Positions 32,671 to 44,759 are shown, counted from the first letter of the stretch. The stretch is DNA of 64,000 nt from Calonectria ilicicola (GCA_020809705.1 CP085833.1:3658001-3722000); one strand, 5' to 3'. Notes: generated by a model from the letters alone, not told the origin. A program made the numbers and translations.

Positions 32671-35600
32671 TCATCGGCGAGCTTTCACCTTGTATCCCGG
32701 ATACAGCCTATCTTTATCTGGTACGTTGGAGTGTGCACCGTTTCCTATAAGTATATTCGCTATGTGGAGTTGGGAACGGGATATGGCGACTGATAGAGGC
32801 GTATGACCTGAACTGAAGGTTCTGTTTGGATCGGCACCATAGTCGATGAGTAGCTTTACTCCATATTCGTTTTTAGTTGATAAGGCTGCTTCGAGTGGTG
32901 TCCTATGAACCATATCTACCTGATTTGGGTTCGCACCCCTTTCGAGAAGAAGTTGTGTCATGTCTATGAACCCATCGGATATAGCGTGCGTGAGTAGCGT
33001 TCCACCGTTTGAAGTATTGACGTTTGGGCTAGCGCCATTCTCTAGGAGTATGTCAGCTGTGGATACGTTATTCATCTCGATTGCCCTTGCAAGTGGCGTC
33101 ATGCTGTGTTTATCCATCTCATCAACGAATAGGCCCTGCTGGAGAAGCAAAATGACAAGATTGTATTGATCTTCTTGAGCGGCCCAAGAGAGCATACTTC
33201 GGCCCTCGGTTCTGGCAGATATGCGGAATCGTCGAGAGGACCGAGAGAGCATACTTCGGTCCTTGGTTCTGGGAGATAGGCGGTTGTATTTTAGACTCTC
33301 TGCGATTCTGATGCCATTGTCAATGTCGGTGACGAGGCTCAGGAGAGCAGCGATAGTACTTTGGTGGCGATTTACAACGGCATCAAAAAATGAGTTCTCA
33401 AATTCCTCACTGTGGAAATCAATCTTTGGATCCTGATCGAGTCTTGTGGTGACCAATTTTGGCAAGCCTATAGTCGCGAGCAGACGTAGTTGAGATATAA
33501 ACGGGGCATGATACCGCCGCCTAGATGGCCATTTCATATTGTTGCGTGTCTCGGTTAATTTCGAGAATGGAAACTGTGACATAAAATCGTGCTGTTAGAT
33601 TACATCCGCCGCAGCTTCTGCGTGATACAACACGTTTTCGCATGCGTATTCTAAAAAGGGGAAATGTTGGTCGATTTCTTCCCGAGAAGCATCGTCCAGA
33701 TTTGTGAGATCTTCGGGAAGATATTGGTTCCAAAAATCATACAAATATGCGTAACAGCATAGCTTGAGCGTCTCATGGCTGGAAATTTGCCATTCTAAGC
33801 CCATATCGGGCCACAGCTCATAAATGCCGCCATTTTTGACCAAAAAATCCTTCACTGATTCGTGAATGAATTGGATGGTGGGTGCTGCTGATTTTGTGAG
33901 TTCTGCAAGCCCCTTCGAGGAGCTCGTAACATAGCGGCTGATAGTATCCTTTGAGCCCTTGAAAGTGAGCTTTGGGATTTCAGCCACCAAACCCTTTGAT
34001 TTCAACCCTGACCAGAGAGCGTGGTAGTATTCATCGGGATTCAATGGCCGCTCCGCATAGAGGATCCATATGATACAAAGAAACAGGTCCTCCATATTCT
34101 CGTTGTCCTTCATAACTATGTTTTTGAAAAGCTCACTCAACCCGCCCGGTAGCTCTGCAAGCCGTTGTTTCATAGAAAGCCGACCTTGTCTGTGTTCTTT
34201 GTTGAGGATCTCAACGACTAAAGCAACCCATAGGAAAACTCCACCAGCCTTGTTCAGAATTTGAACTCGCAGATCATAGAGCGCTTCGCCGTCAACTCTA
34301 AGGCGACTTTCGACGTAATTTGACAAGTCTGGCCTATGCCCTTGCTGATCCTCGAGAGTAATTCTGATCCCTCTTTGAATATCGATGTAAGGATAGTGAC
34401 GACTTGAGAAACAAATTCGTAATGAAATATCACAACTAGCAGACAATTCTGCAATATTTTCTAAGTTTCGAACCATCTCTATAACTTGTTGTTCATCGCA
34501 CTCGTCAAGAGCATCAATGAAGCAAATGAATGAGCGCCGACCAAGACTAGAAATTGCCTTGGCGAAGGTTTCTTTGAGACTCTCTAGAGTCCATTCCTTC
34601 AAAACTTTAGATATTGCTTTACAAATATCTTCTGTACAGGTTTCTGAAGCCTGCAGGTTCGGAATTTCATGCCTAATGTCCTCAACTATAGGATCAAGGA
34701 TGATCTGGAGGTCAGGGAATCCTTTAAATAACTGGATAATTAGAGACCGATACATCCCTACGATAGATTTTTCCAAACGGTTACCTCGAGCATTAAAAAA
34801 GAAGGCCGCGGTCAGGATCCTTCTATTCTTATCGTGCTCTCGTGTTTTTTTGTATAAAAACTTCATTAATGTTGACTTGCCCGCCCCGGGTTTCCCGCTA
34901 ATCCACAGGAAGCCGTGGTGTTGTTTTGCTTCTTCAGGATCAATCCATGATAGATAAGCTCGGTGGTTGCAAATCCACTGACATGTTTTTGCATGTGCGG
35001 GTTGGATAGTTTCCTGACGAGAAGTGATTTCTGTAAAACTGAGAGTTTCCAGGAGCTGAGCTCGAATTTTAACTTGCAGACCCGGATTTCCCGCCCATTT
35101 GCGTCGGATAGAACTGCCAGCAGAGCTTGGAATAGTTCTAGTTTGTACATGATTTTCTGTCCTGGGGAATACTGAGAGGAATTCTCTGGCATAGGCTGCA
35201 GCGACCGCAGCTGCGTATCTTTGCCATTCTTTGTTCTTGTGAGAGTCGGAATAGTCGCTGATTCCTCGAATGGGTAGACAGGGAAGAATATCCATGACAC
35301 CGGCAGCTTCCATTTCGAAGCACAGAACATCTAGTTCCCGTGCAATCTTATCCCGCTCTACGACATTTTTCATCACTTGGTTCCCTGAGGCAATGGCCCC
35401 GTAATGTATCGTTGGATCATGCGATGGTCGCGTTCTCCTTGTTACCAACCTTGACCCATCGCATTCGTCACAGTTCATATTGTCGGATGGATGATGATAA
35501 GTTGATTGGAAGAGGCAATCTGGCGAATTCGGATGATGATAACCTGGGTACCGTTGTGTTCTCTCCTTGAGGATAGACGGGATCTTACTCGGTTCTAACT

Positions 35601-36168
35601 CGTGTTTCGATCGGAGGGCTGATACAGCTGTCCCCAAAATTTGATGAATAATTCTTGGCTGAGCTGTTCTCTGCATCTGACCATCTTTCAACAATTTGCC
35701 CATATCATATTGCATGACCCTCGTCCCAACAACAACGTCGCCCAATCGCACATCACAGGTGTTTGGAGCTCCGCCTCCAATCCCAACCATTAAGCTAACA
35801 CGAACCGATGGGAAGGTTCGTTTCAGGTTGGTCAGAACAGCTGCAGCATTATTTGTGCCATACTCAGGCAAACTTGCAACGACGATATTATGATGCCCGA
35901 TGTTTCCTAGGATATATGTGTTGCTGTCCGTTGCAAGCGTGGGGAGATCTTCATGGTGCTTGTCGAGCATTATTCGGGCGGCGGCCGTTTCTATCGGCAA
36001 TGCGCAAACCCACGCGATCTCATACATCTGATATTGCGCTCTTCTTGATTCGTTGTTACATTGAGATGATTCATGGCTGATGTTTTCGGGACTGGACTCG
36101 CGCTGGTCCAGGTGAAGAGCCCAGGCTTCTTCGGCGTTGTTTTGCTTCAAGGACGTCTCTGCTTCCAT
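32671..36168 (-). pseudogene. Fungal NLR-like gene: nucleoside phosphorylase - NACHT - ankyrin repeats, interrupted by one in-frame TAA
   Basis: The minus strand is one continuous frame of 1166 codons, broken only by TAA at 33595-33597. Part 1 (33595-36168, 857 aa): phosphorylase-like sensor domain from about residue 48 (YEIAWVCALPIE, VGIGGGAPN, FEMEAAGVMD); NACHT NTPase with P-loop GKPGAGKST near residue 424 and Walker B FICFIDALDECDE near 546; then a winged-helix/linker region. Part 2 (33597 down to 32671; its first ATG is 33582) encodes about five ankyrin repeats (LLEERGANPN-like units LLENGASPN, LLERGANPN, LIDYGADPN, LIGNGAHSN). Such proteins are fungal STAND/NLR receptors linked to non-self recognition. 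The upstream part could still make a repeat-less protein. A 30-nt GT-AG stretch (33574-33603) would excise the stop in frame, but is shorter than usual introns. Confidence 0.8.
33188..33290 (-). repeat. 57-bp tandem duplication inside the NLR gene
   Basis: GAGAGCATACTTCGG and the following 30 bases recur with an offset of 57 bp (33188 and 33245), with a few substitutions. In protein this duplicates the RSMLS motif 19 residues apart, just before the ankyrin repeats. Confidence 0.7.
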
Positions 36169-36600
36169 CTTGCAACACTTTTTTACCCCCGCTCGCCTGC
36201 CAACACTTATTGACGACCAGTTTTGCTAGCTTGGGAAGCGAGTAGTTTTGAGGGTAAATATGATTACAAAACGGGAAGCGTAAGCGGTTGGCCGCATTTG
36301 CTGCGGCCTGGGGATAAGGATTTTTTGACCAATAGTCCCATTGCGAACCAGAACGCCTCCTCCACCCTTTCGCTCCTAGAGAAAACGATAAGCATTTATG
36401 TCCAATATTATGCCAACGTACATAAATTGAACGCGCATTCACTTATTGGCTAGATTAAAACTTCATGATAAATATTATACAAGTTATATTCATAATCGTG
36501 AGAGGTCTGCTACTCTGACCTATAATTATCCAACCTAAAACTCCACCACCTTATATAGATATTTCGTCAAACATTCTTTTTTTTGTGTTCATTCTTTCAT
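36169..36600. other. Promoter region of the NLR gene
   Basis: About 430 bases between the NLR start and the 3' end of the collagen-like gene, both on the minus strand. AT-rich; no coding signal. Confidence 0.55.
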
Positions 36601-38838
36601 TTAATAGTGATTGCCAGACTGCAACTCTCTTGCATAGGCCTCATCCGCTTCAGTTCTCAAATTATCCAATTTCTCCACCAGCGCCTCGAGCTCTTTCTCG
36701 ACAGCCCGGCGCTCACTCTCAGATACTCTGGTTAGGTTGGCCTGCTTCTTCTCGATTTCTTCTTCCAGGCCGTCGACTGTACGGTACTTCTCAGCGGACA
36801 CTGGGCCTGGGGGTGGCAGGTCAGCGCTCTCGCCCCGCGTGCCTTCAGCTTGTCTGTCTTCTGGCCAAGACCCTGGGAAGCGACCGCCTCGGCCACAGCT
36901 CCCCCAACCGCGACGACCTCTCTGGCCGCGGGATCCACAGCCTCCTTGAGGTCCAAAGACTCCATTAGGACCTAACGGACCATGTGGTCCAAGGGGGCCG
37001 TTGGGACCGAAAGGGCCATGAGGACCAAAAGGACCATTCGTTCCAAAGGGACCGCCTTGATTGTTACGGTCAGCCGAAGGGTTCGAAGGGCCCTGGGCTC
37101 CAAAGAAGCCTCCTCGACCACCGAAACCATCACACTGTCCTCGACCACGGTTCTCACCCCATCCCCAACCCCATCCGGACCCTGGGCCAAACGGCTGGGG
37201 AACCGGTGGGACTGGAGGAATATGCGGAATATTGACATTGGGGGCTGGAATTGGGCCTGGAGGTGGAGGTGGAGGCGGGGCAGCAGCATGGCCGCGGTGT
37301 CCACGACGAGCCTCCTTTTTAGCCCGCCTAATTTCCTTCTTCCGCTGCTTCTTCTCCTTGCGCTCTTCCTTTCTCCTCTGCCTGCGTTCCTTCTTGTGCT
37401 CCTTGCGCTCCTTTTTCTGCTGCTTCTTGAGGGCGCGCCATTGTTGCTTCAGCGCCTTGATCTGTGAGCGGAGTTCGGAGCGGTCCATTTCATTGATGGC
37501 CAAGTTGCTGTTGGTCTTGCATGCCTTGAGCTCAGCGCGGAGCTGCTTGACATCGGCCTTGGTACGGACTCTGTTTGGGCTTGCAGTCCACGACTTGAGG
37601 CGCTCGACGTAAAGCGGTAGCTGCGTGTCACGCAGATCATCGTAGTCTGGAAGCGAGCCGATGGAAGAAGCGTCCGAATCGGAAGAGTCAGACGAGGAGG
37701 AAGAGGCTGAGGAAACGGAGGAGGATCGGGAGTGGGCACCGTCCGGGTGGGGCACTGCGGAGCGGCCTCGGTGGGGAGCGGCCCACGGACCGGCGCCGGG
37801 ATGGCTCCATTGAGCTTGAGGGGGAAATCCAGGAGCACCTCGAGTGTTGGGACCGGATGGCATGCCGCCACGGCCGTTCATGCGAATGCCGTTGTTGTCC
37901 ATGACTAAGTTTCCAATTCGGAGGCCATTGCTGTCTGCGACAAAGGCATCTCCCCAGCGGACACTGTCACCGTCAATGCGGAAACCGCCAAAGCCATTTC
38001 GCCAGCCTCCGCCCTGTTGCTGTTGAGCCTGCTCGCCAGCTTCTCTTTCAGACGAAGGTCCGGCCTGTGCTGTGCCTGAAGCCGGCGCCTGATCAAATGC
38101 CGTGTCCCAGGCACCGGGGACCCGGGGCTCGTCTTCAGTAGGCTCTAGTTGAACCTGGACACCGCGGGGAGCAAAGAAGCCATCATTCCACTGTTGTACG
38201 GTGGCCTCAATCTCTGCTCGGCGGCGCATGATCTCGCTTTGATCATTCATACGACCGACCGTGCCGGCGGACCTGACACTGCCCTCGGTGGGGGTCTTCT
38301 CGCCGCGGATTTGAGGGACATCGTCTGACCTGACTTTTTCGCCGAGTATGGCCTCATTCACCTCAGCGTCATGGTGTGGGATAAGAAAGTTAACGAAAGT
38401 AGCCCAATCCTGCTGTGTAACATCGTGGTTGGCCCACTCTGGGGGATATGGTAGGTCGTCAGGCTTGGACTCGGGCTTGACGGAGAGCCTGTGGATGACG
38501 GGGCTGTTTAAGCTCGGGTTCGCGGCTGACGGAGCCGGACGGTCGTCAAAGTAGAGGTTTGCGCTAGGAGAGGGAGGGATGTTGAATGTGTGCGAATTTG
38601 AGCTTGAGCGCGGGGTCATCGGAGGCGTGTAGACAATGGGGTCGCCCGCCGAGGTGGAGGAGACGGCATCGTCGGCATGAGCGGGTCCGACGGAACGAGG
38701 TGATCGGCCGCCAGAAGCATTCGAGTAGATGTCTGTCTCGGAGTATGGAGGTGGGGCATCCTCGACGTTTACGCGGAGGTGTGTATTTGAGTTGTTGGTG
38801 GAGTCGTTCATGTTGGGTGATGATGATGGACCTGTCAT
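36601..38838 (-). CDS. Hypothetical coiled-coil protein with collagen-like Gly-X-Y tract
   Basis: Single exon, 745 aa; I do not recognise the family. The N-terminus has a PPPY motif (EDAPPPYSETD, about residue 28) suited to WW-domain binding. A conserved-looking block, YPPEWANHDVTQQDWATFVN, lies near residue 130. A Ser-rich tract (residues 370-395) follows. Next is a strongly basic helix (about 455-515) of KK/ER/RR units, then seven prolines in a row. From about 592 to 631 come some 13 Gly-X-Y triplets (GPFGPHGPFGPNGPLGPH pattern), then an RG-rich stretch. A C-terminal coiled coil of about 55 residues ends the protein. There is no signal peptide or membrane segment. The basic helix and RG/G-rich region suggest nucleic-acid or scaffold binding, which is inference only. 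Confidence 0.8.
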   Translation of the reverse strand: MTGPSSSPNMNDSTNNSNTHLRVNVEDAPPPYSETDIYSNASGGRSPRSVGPAHADDAVSSTSAGDPIVYTPPMTPRSSSNSHTFNIPPSPSANLYFDDRPAPSAANPSLNSPVIHRLSVKPESKPDDLPYPPEWANHDVTQQDWATFVNFLIPHHDAEVNEAILGEKVRSDDVPQIRGEKTPTEGSVRSAGTVGRMNDQSEIMRRRAEIEATVQQWNDGFFAPRGVQVQLEPTEDEPRVPGAWDTAFDQAPASGTAQAGPSSEREAGEQAQQQQGGGWRNGFGGFRIDGDSVRWGDAFVADSNGLRIGNLVMDNNGIRMNGRGGMPSGPNTRGAPGFPPQAQWSHPGAGPWAAPHRGRSAVPHPDGAHSRSSSVSSASSSSSDSSDSDASSIGSLPDYDDLRDTQLPLYVERLKSWTASPNRVRTKADVKQLRAELKACKTNSNLAINEMDRSELRSQIKALKQQWRALKKQQKKERKEHKKERRQRRKEERKEKKQRKKEIRRAKKEARRGHRGHAAAPPPPPPPGPIPAPNVNIPHIPPVPPVPQPFGPGSGWGWGWGENRGRGQCDGFGGRGGFFGAQGPSNPSADRNNQGGPFGTNGPFGPHGPFGPNGPLGPHGPLGPNGVFGPQGGCGSRGQRGRRGWGSCGRGGRFPGSWPEDRQAEGTRGESADLPPPGPVSAEKYRTVDGLEEEIEKKQANLTRVSESERRAVEKELEALVEKLDNLRTEADEAYARELQSGNHY
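36944..37050 (-). repeat. Tandem 9/18-bp repeats encoding Gly-X-Y triplets
   Basis: Near-perfect units of the type GGNCCNTTNGGNCCNNAN repeat through this stretch on the minus strand and give the collagen-like part of the hypothetical protein. Confidence 0.75.
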
Positions 38839-40080
38839 GATGACAGTGGCGTGTGGTGTGGATGATGTAATCGTGATGGTTCAGTAGCGCACTATGCGAA
38901 ATTCCCCTGGGAGGGAAGCAGAGTTGATGAACGCCAGTGATGGGGTGTAAAGTGAAGGATTTATAGATTGCCGAGAAAGCAAGTTAAAAGGAAGAAGGTG
39001 TTTGTTGTTGTAGGAGTGAACGATGGATCAAGTTGGGATGAATGGGTAGCATGGGCAGTAGGACGATTTATTTAAGCGGGCAGCAGGTTTACCCGTCATG
39101 ATCCAACTCCCATCCATGTCTCCATGTTCTGCAGTGACAACAACCCAATGTCCAGGTATCCAATCCCAAACACGCCCCTAGGCCTCCAAGTGGAAAGGTG
39201 GCTTGAAACAGCTGGCGAAAAAGCCATGGGCTCATGAACTTAGATCCGAGGGAGCTCGGCATCGGCCATAGCCCGCGTGTGCGACCACCCCGAACTCTGG
39301 GCCCTGAATGGGTTGATTTGCGCTGGTGGGCCACGCAGGCACTCGCATCCCTCGCACTCGTCAACGCAAGCACCCCCGGCAGCCCTATGACTCTGACTGT
39401 GATTTATTAGCTTCGCACCCCGCCACTAGTCGCTGACGCGGCTGGGCAGAGCTGCCCAGGACGCCTTGTGCCTACGGGCTGCCGCCGCCTTGGACGGGGG
39501 GCCCACCTTTGCCGGAGATCCGAGTGCGAAAGAGAGCATCAAGCGTGTACCTTATCGAAATGGTGGGAAACCCCATGCTCTGGTTCGTTCGAGCACCATG
39601 CGCTTAGAAAATCGCCGTGCCTTGTTTCCCGACTGCCTGAAAAAGCTTCTTTGTGAAATGGTAAGGATGCATGGCGTGGCAATTCGCGGCCCCCCCTCCT
39701 CTCCAAACCCGAAAACCACATGCGGGTTGGGGGATTGGGTATCTCCGGTTGCATGGGTGTCGTCACAGCCCCAAACTCTAGGCAGACGTTTAACCAGGCC
39801 GCCAATGTCAAGGCTGAACTAAGCTTAACCACTCATGAAATGCTTCGTGGTGACGAAGCATACCTGCCTTGTTGGGCATTAATCGGGTAAGGCATTTGGT
39901 AACCCATTCATTGTTGATGAGACCTTAGGTAGGAATCGTGTTGTCATTTCATTAGACAGCAACATACATTCACAATCACGTTCTGACGAGACACGATGCT
40001 CTGTGTTGTTCTCATTTGCCATCAAAAGCCCTTTTACTTTTTTAAACCCTCTATGTACATTCATACAGGCATTACATCAT
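38839..40080. other. Intergenic region, nothing recognised
   Basis: Upstream of the collagen-like gene and downstream of GCD7. Small frames at 39089-39832 on both strands have no domain. Confidence 0.55.
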
Positions 40081-41521
40081 TCATTCCTCCCATAGATGAA
40101 AGTCAGCGTCCTCCTGTTTATAGTGATCCGCAATCAAGCTTGATAGGTGGTCCTTTGTGTGGGTGCCCCTAGTATACCATGTTAGCTTCTTTCTGTCCGC
40201 CCACAACTCGACGAATCGGGTTCAACTTACAGATTTGTGATATAAGTATCAATCAGTTCTGGAGGCACCAGTTCTGTAATGGCTGTGCGAACCTCAACAC
40301 CGCTCACCATGGCACCATCTTCAAAGCTGACGAAAGTTGACGAATCTCCCCACTCAATCAATGACTCCTCGTCGAAAGGAATCTCTGGGCTCAGCTTGTA
40401 AATGCCTCCGAGCGCAATCACGCCGTTGCCATGCTCCTTGGCTGCCCTGGCTACTGCTGCAGCGCCAGCGTCTGCTACGACGCCTCCGTTGGCGACGACT
40501 GCGCGGGCGTCGATGATAACTTTATCCACCCTTGACATGTAGCCCATCAGACCTCCGTTCATGACGTTGATGACTAGGCTACCGGCAGCCACGAGCTTCT
40601 TTCTAAATGACGCATGCTGGTCCTCTGAACCCTGTTTTCGTGGAGGCTCAACAGCGAGCAGGACGGTAAACTTGCGCTTTTGGGCGGCTCGCAGAACAAA
40701 GCGCTCCACTGTAGGCGAGGGCTGGTGGACGAGAACGTAGTCGCCGGGGTGAATCTGGACGTCGGCCTGAGCTGCGATTTGATCGTCAACCTGGCTAATC
40801 TCATCCTTGATCTCCTCGATACCGTCGATAACCTCAATTCTCAACGAGTGGACTTGAGCAGAGTTACCCCGCATAGAAGGCGTAGACGTCCCTGAGTTGC
40901 CCCGGAAATTTTGCTGGCCATCGTTGGGTGACGATACTGAAAGAAGATGGAAGAGGGTTTTGGGGACATTGACGGAGCTGTATGAAGACACAAGGCCTGT
41001 TCGTGTTCTTGTGAGGGCGGGGGGCTGGTCGAGAGAGTTCTGCTTTGCGTGCGACGGGGCTGTGGGCCACCTTACTTCGGAGTGGGAGATGATATCAGTA
41101 GGAGTGCCATGGGCCTCGCTCTGTGTTTCGCTAGCGGCTTCGTTCCTATCTTCAGCAGCCTCGTCACGGATGAGACCCAAGACTCGTCGAATAATGTTGC
41201 CAATGACTAGCTCCTTGGGTTGGGCTTCAACAAGGCGGCGACCTGTGCGTGAAACGTTGTCGATGAGACCTTCGACATCTTGCCATTTCGAGCGGGCAAC
41301 GACTTGGAGGAGGATGTGGGCGGTAGCAACAGCGCAGGGTTCGGAGCCCTTGATTTGGCGTCGCTTGAGGAGGCTATCGAGGGTCAGCAACGGCAGAGGG
41401 CCGAAGACGGCGAAACCACTCACGAGATGAGGCTCTCGACAGAGGCTTCCAATGGCTGACCCTTGAGAGATTTAAGAAATTTCTCCAGGTCGGGCGCGTA
41501 GCCCGCGGGGCGGGAGGACAT
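40081..41521 (-). CDS. GCD7: Translation initiation factor eIF2B subunit beta
   Basis: Three exons, minus strand: 41424-41521, 40231-41373 and 40081-40168; 443 codons (442 aa). The start gives MSSRPAGYAPDLEKFLKSLK. The helical N-terminus and Rossmann-like C-terminal domain of eIF2B alpha/beta/delta are clear: GDYVLVHQPSPTVERFVLRA, FTVLLAVEPP, VDKVIIDARAVVANGGVVAD, ALGGIYKLSP and LVPPELIDTYITNLG. The last exon adds the usual tail ending EDADFHLWEE; without it the protein would stop right after TNL. As part of the eIF2B regulatory core it senses phosphorylated eIF2 and supports GDP-GTP exchange. A disordered Ser/Thr insert (about residues 130-230) sits between the two domains. Confidence 0.93.
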
Positions 41522-44500
41522 CTCGGTAGTTGAGGACGAGGTTGGCTTTTTACCGGTACAAGCTCGATGTGACGTGGGATGTCGCTTCGCGGGGTGAGGG
41601 AGGGGCTGTACTGAAGTGGCCGAAGATCGGGGAAAAGGGCGACAGGTGAAAGAAAAAAAGAAAACGCTTCTTGATGGTATACTTGGGAAATGGAAGGAAG
41701 TTGCAGCGGGTGTATTCCCTGTGGACGATTGCTTTCGGCAAAATGTTGCGTGGTGAAGCTCAGCTTCAATGCCCGTGAAGTTGGTGACTCAATCGCACTT
41801 TTTTTGCGCGAGGCTACAGGCGCTTGATGCTAGACAGCAAGGGCCTGCCCGCGCGGCGAATGGGGGAGTGTGGGGCAGCCACAGCAGCCTTCCCTTGCTG
41901 TGGCTGTGGCTTGAGCCGAGATGCAGTGACCTGCGGCAGGAGAGCAAGTGCAAGGTACATGGGCAGCATATTGGTGGCGTTCGGTATCGGATCGTCTAAG
42001 AGAGAGACGAAAGTGGTTTTTTTTCGTAGGCGAATAAAATAATAGAGCTTATTTCTGAGACATGAGAAGTGACGAGAATGAAGCGAAAATACATGCTCTT
42101 AAATGCTATCTCGAATATCATTTTGGGTATCGGGTACCAATGCTTTGCTGTGCTGGCACTCTTGGCCACGAGTACATGTATTCGCTGGCGACCCTCTTTG
42201 CGTGACCGCTACAAGCAGGAGTATAAAGAAATGATATAAAAATATATCGTAATGAGTTACAAGATCTCTTCATCTTGACGCCTTAAATTGACCTGGGTTG
42301 CAAGAGTTGGGATTGCGCATTATCTTGGTGGTATTGCTAGTCTCGCTGTGTTTCATGGGAGTGGCATTCGCTTGAGTGACCCGCTCCTCCATGATAACTG
42401 AATTCATGGACGGCAGGTGTAAGTGAGCTGCAGCCCAAGATAATCACCAACAGTGATTGGCAAAATCCCCACTGGAACCAACCAATTCCGCAGTGAGTAT
42501 TACTGAAAAAACCTGGGCAAAACCGGTTCAGCGGAAGCGATCCGTCTTAACCTGCCTATTGCATGCTCGCCGACACGTTTAGAGTCAAATCTCGGTGAAT
42601 ATGGACACTTGGCGTTGTTATCCTGCCGCCCGTGCTTGATCCTTGGAGCTGCCTAAGCTCAATCACAAGCGAACGGTTCGTCGTCCGCGCATTCCTCGGA
42701 GCTGTCATTGCTTTCTCACCGTTGTTGACCGGGACGTCGCTTGCGCTTCCTAATGGGGCAATTGTTGGTTGGGCATGGGGGTTTCTCGCCGGGGGGGGGG
42801 AATTACCCCAGCGGCATCTTCGGGTAGTGGGAGGAGTTGCGAGTCGACGGACGATACGAAAACGAACTGGACTGGAAAGAAAGAAAGCCTTTGTTCAACC
42901 CACGTGGGATGCGATTGGAAATGCAACTAATTCTTGGTTTGGCTTGATTAGGAATGAAAAGCCCGATTGAGGGGGCATCGTGTTTTGAGTGCTTGCCATG
43001 GTAACGCTGCGCGCAACAGGATTTTCTGCTTCGGGTTTAAAGAAGATTGGTGAGGTTCTGCATCGTCACAAGCCATTCATTCGTGCCTCGAATTCAACGC
43101 CGAGAGGGACGACCCCACTAGGCGCCGCAATTACGTAGTTGATGACTGGGCGAGCAAACCCGCTCAACTGCGCATCGTAAGGCTCCCCACCCATTTGAGC
43201 TTTGAGCAGAAAAAGCTGCTGGGGAGAGACACAGGAACAGGGCGACATGTTGTTGTCCAATGCTGAGCATTGGGTTAAGACATTGGAAAAAGAAAGAATG
43301 ACAGCGATAGGCCTGACAGGCATAAGCCACAGCGAGACCCCTCTCCGATCAACAGGGGGGGCAATGTCACTGATGAATGCCATCAGGGCGTCATTGGCCG
43401 TCTGGCCATGTAGCCGCCTCGGCCGGCAGATGCAGATGGCTGGCTGGCTGGTTGCTGGTTGCTGCTTGGTGCTTCATGTAGCATGTAGGGGGATATCACA
43501 CCCGTCCGTCCTCGGCCGCGCAGGAAAACAATACCGCGACCCCGAGAAACAATGCCGACTTAACCCCAGCAATTGCAGCGACCTTATGCTGTCAAGTCCA
43601 TAGTTCGCCCCCCTCCCCCAATCTTCTTCTGGCACCTGATGTCAAAAGAGCTATTGCAGACCCCAGGCTCCCCAACACGTGAACCACTTCTCAACCATCA
43701 TCCGTCCACTCGGCGACAGCGCGCGCTCGTCCGCTCACCCACGCCAGCACCCCGGTCGCCCATTGTAGAGTGTTGGACTACCTGTCGAACCACTCTTGGC
43801 CTCGGTCCTGTGAGTGTGGCACGCACTCTGCAACTCTGTCGAGTCTTTTGCGCCGCCAACGCCAAAAAACGCCAATTCTGGCAACTTTGCCTCTGGATTT
43901 GGTTTGTTGCCGCCCGCTCAGCCAGCCTCCTTTCTTGCCTCCTTTCCCTCTTTCTGCTTCTTCCGGTCCCCGGACGGACTGAGAATAGATAGAAACTAGA
44001 AGTGGAAAAAAATAGACTGAAGCCCTGAAGCCCCAAATACCCTCTCAACACCTGATCCGTCAGCTTTGGCCCTCTGCCGCGCCGTGACAGGCCCTCTGCA
44101 ACCCAAGAGCCCGCTAAGCGTTTTTTTGGGGCTCCGCCAGGCAAGGTTCCAGGCTCGGCTCGACGCCACAAATCCAACAACCTGAGGCGCCCTGTCGCTG
44201 TCGCCCTCTTCCGCTCGGAATTCTTGGGGACCTTTCCAGCTACATTCGTCTCGTCTTCCTCTCTTCCCTTCTGCTGCTCCCATCACACTGCTACCTGTCC
44301 GTCCCAGTGCCGCGCACACTGCCGCCACTTACTTCTCCATTCTCCACCCATCTTCGGTCCCATAATCCGTGCTTTGCGATTCTGACCCTGACCCTGTCCC
44401 TCTCTCTGATCCCATCCTCTGATCTTCCTCCGCTGACCTCGCTGCGTCTTAACCCTGACCACATCCTCCCGTTCGTCATTCGTCTGCTCTGCTGCGAAGC

Positions 44501-44759
44501 TGTTTGCGCGCCCCAAACCCTTACCCTCGATGCTTCCCTCTTGACACTCGTTTTCACCTGATTTATCCGTTACGAGGCCAACCGTTTTCTGGCTTGCGCA
44601 TTGCTAGTCGCCGACGATCCATCCTTCCTCCACGTCGTCATCTTCCACCTCAATCGCCCGCCCTTGCTCAACAATTAGCCTACGTCCCCCGGCACACACT
44701 CTGTCGTCGACCATCGCTGCCTCCCCCCGAAGCCTCATGGCTTGCTCGGCCCGGTTACG
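41522..44759. other. 3.2-kb divergent intergenic region between GCD7 and NEM1
   Basis: The longest gene-free stretch in the window. From about 43600 the plus strand is pyrimidine-rich and probably holds the NEM1 promoter and a long 5' leader. The frame at 42632-42970 has a hydrophobic start but no known domain and no ATG. No RNA gene recognised. Confidence 0.5.

Noticed and set aside
33574..33603. 30-nt intron as the simple explanation of the NLR stop
   Set aside because: It has GT, a CTAAC-like box and CAG, but is far shorter than other introns here and the branch site would be a few bases from the donor. Kept only as an alternative.
42632..42970. 112-codon frame with a hydrophobic start
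   Set aside because: No ATG start, no domain and no splice partners.
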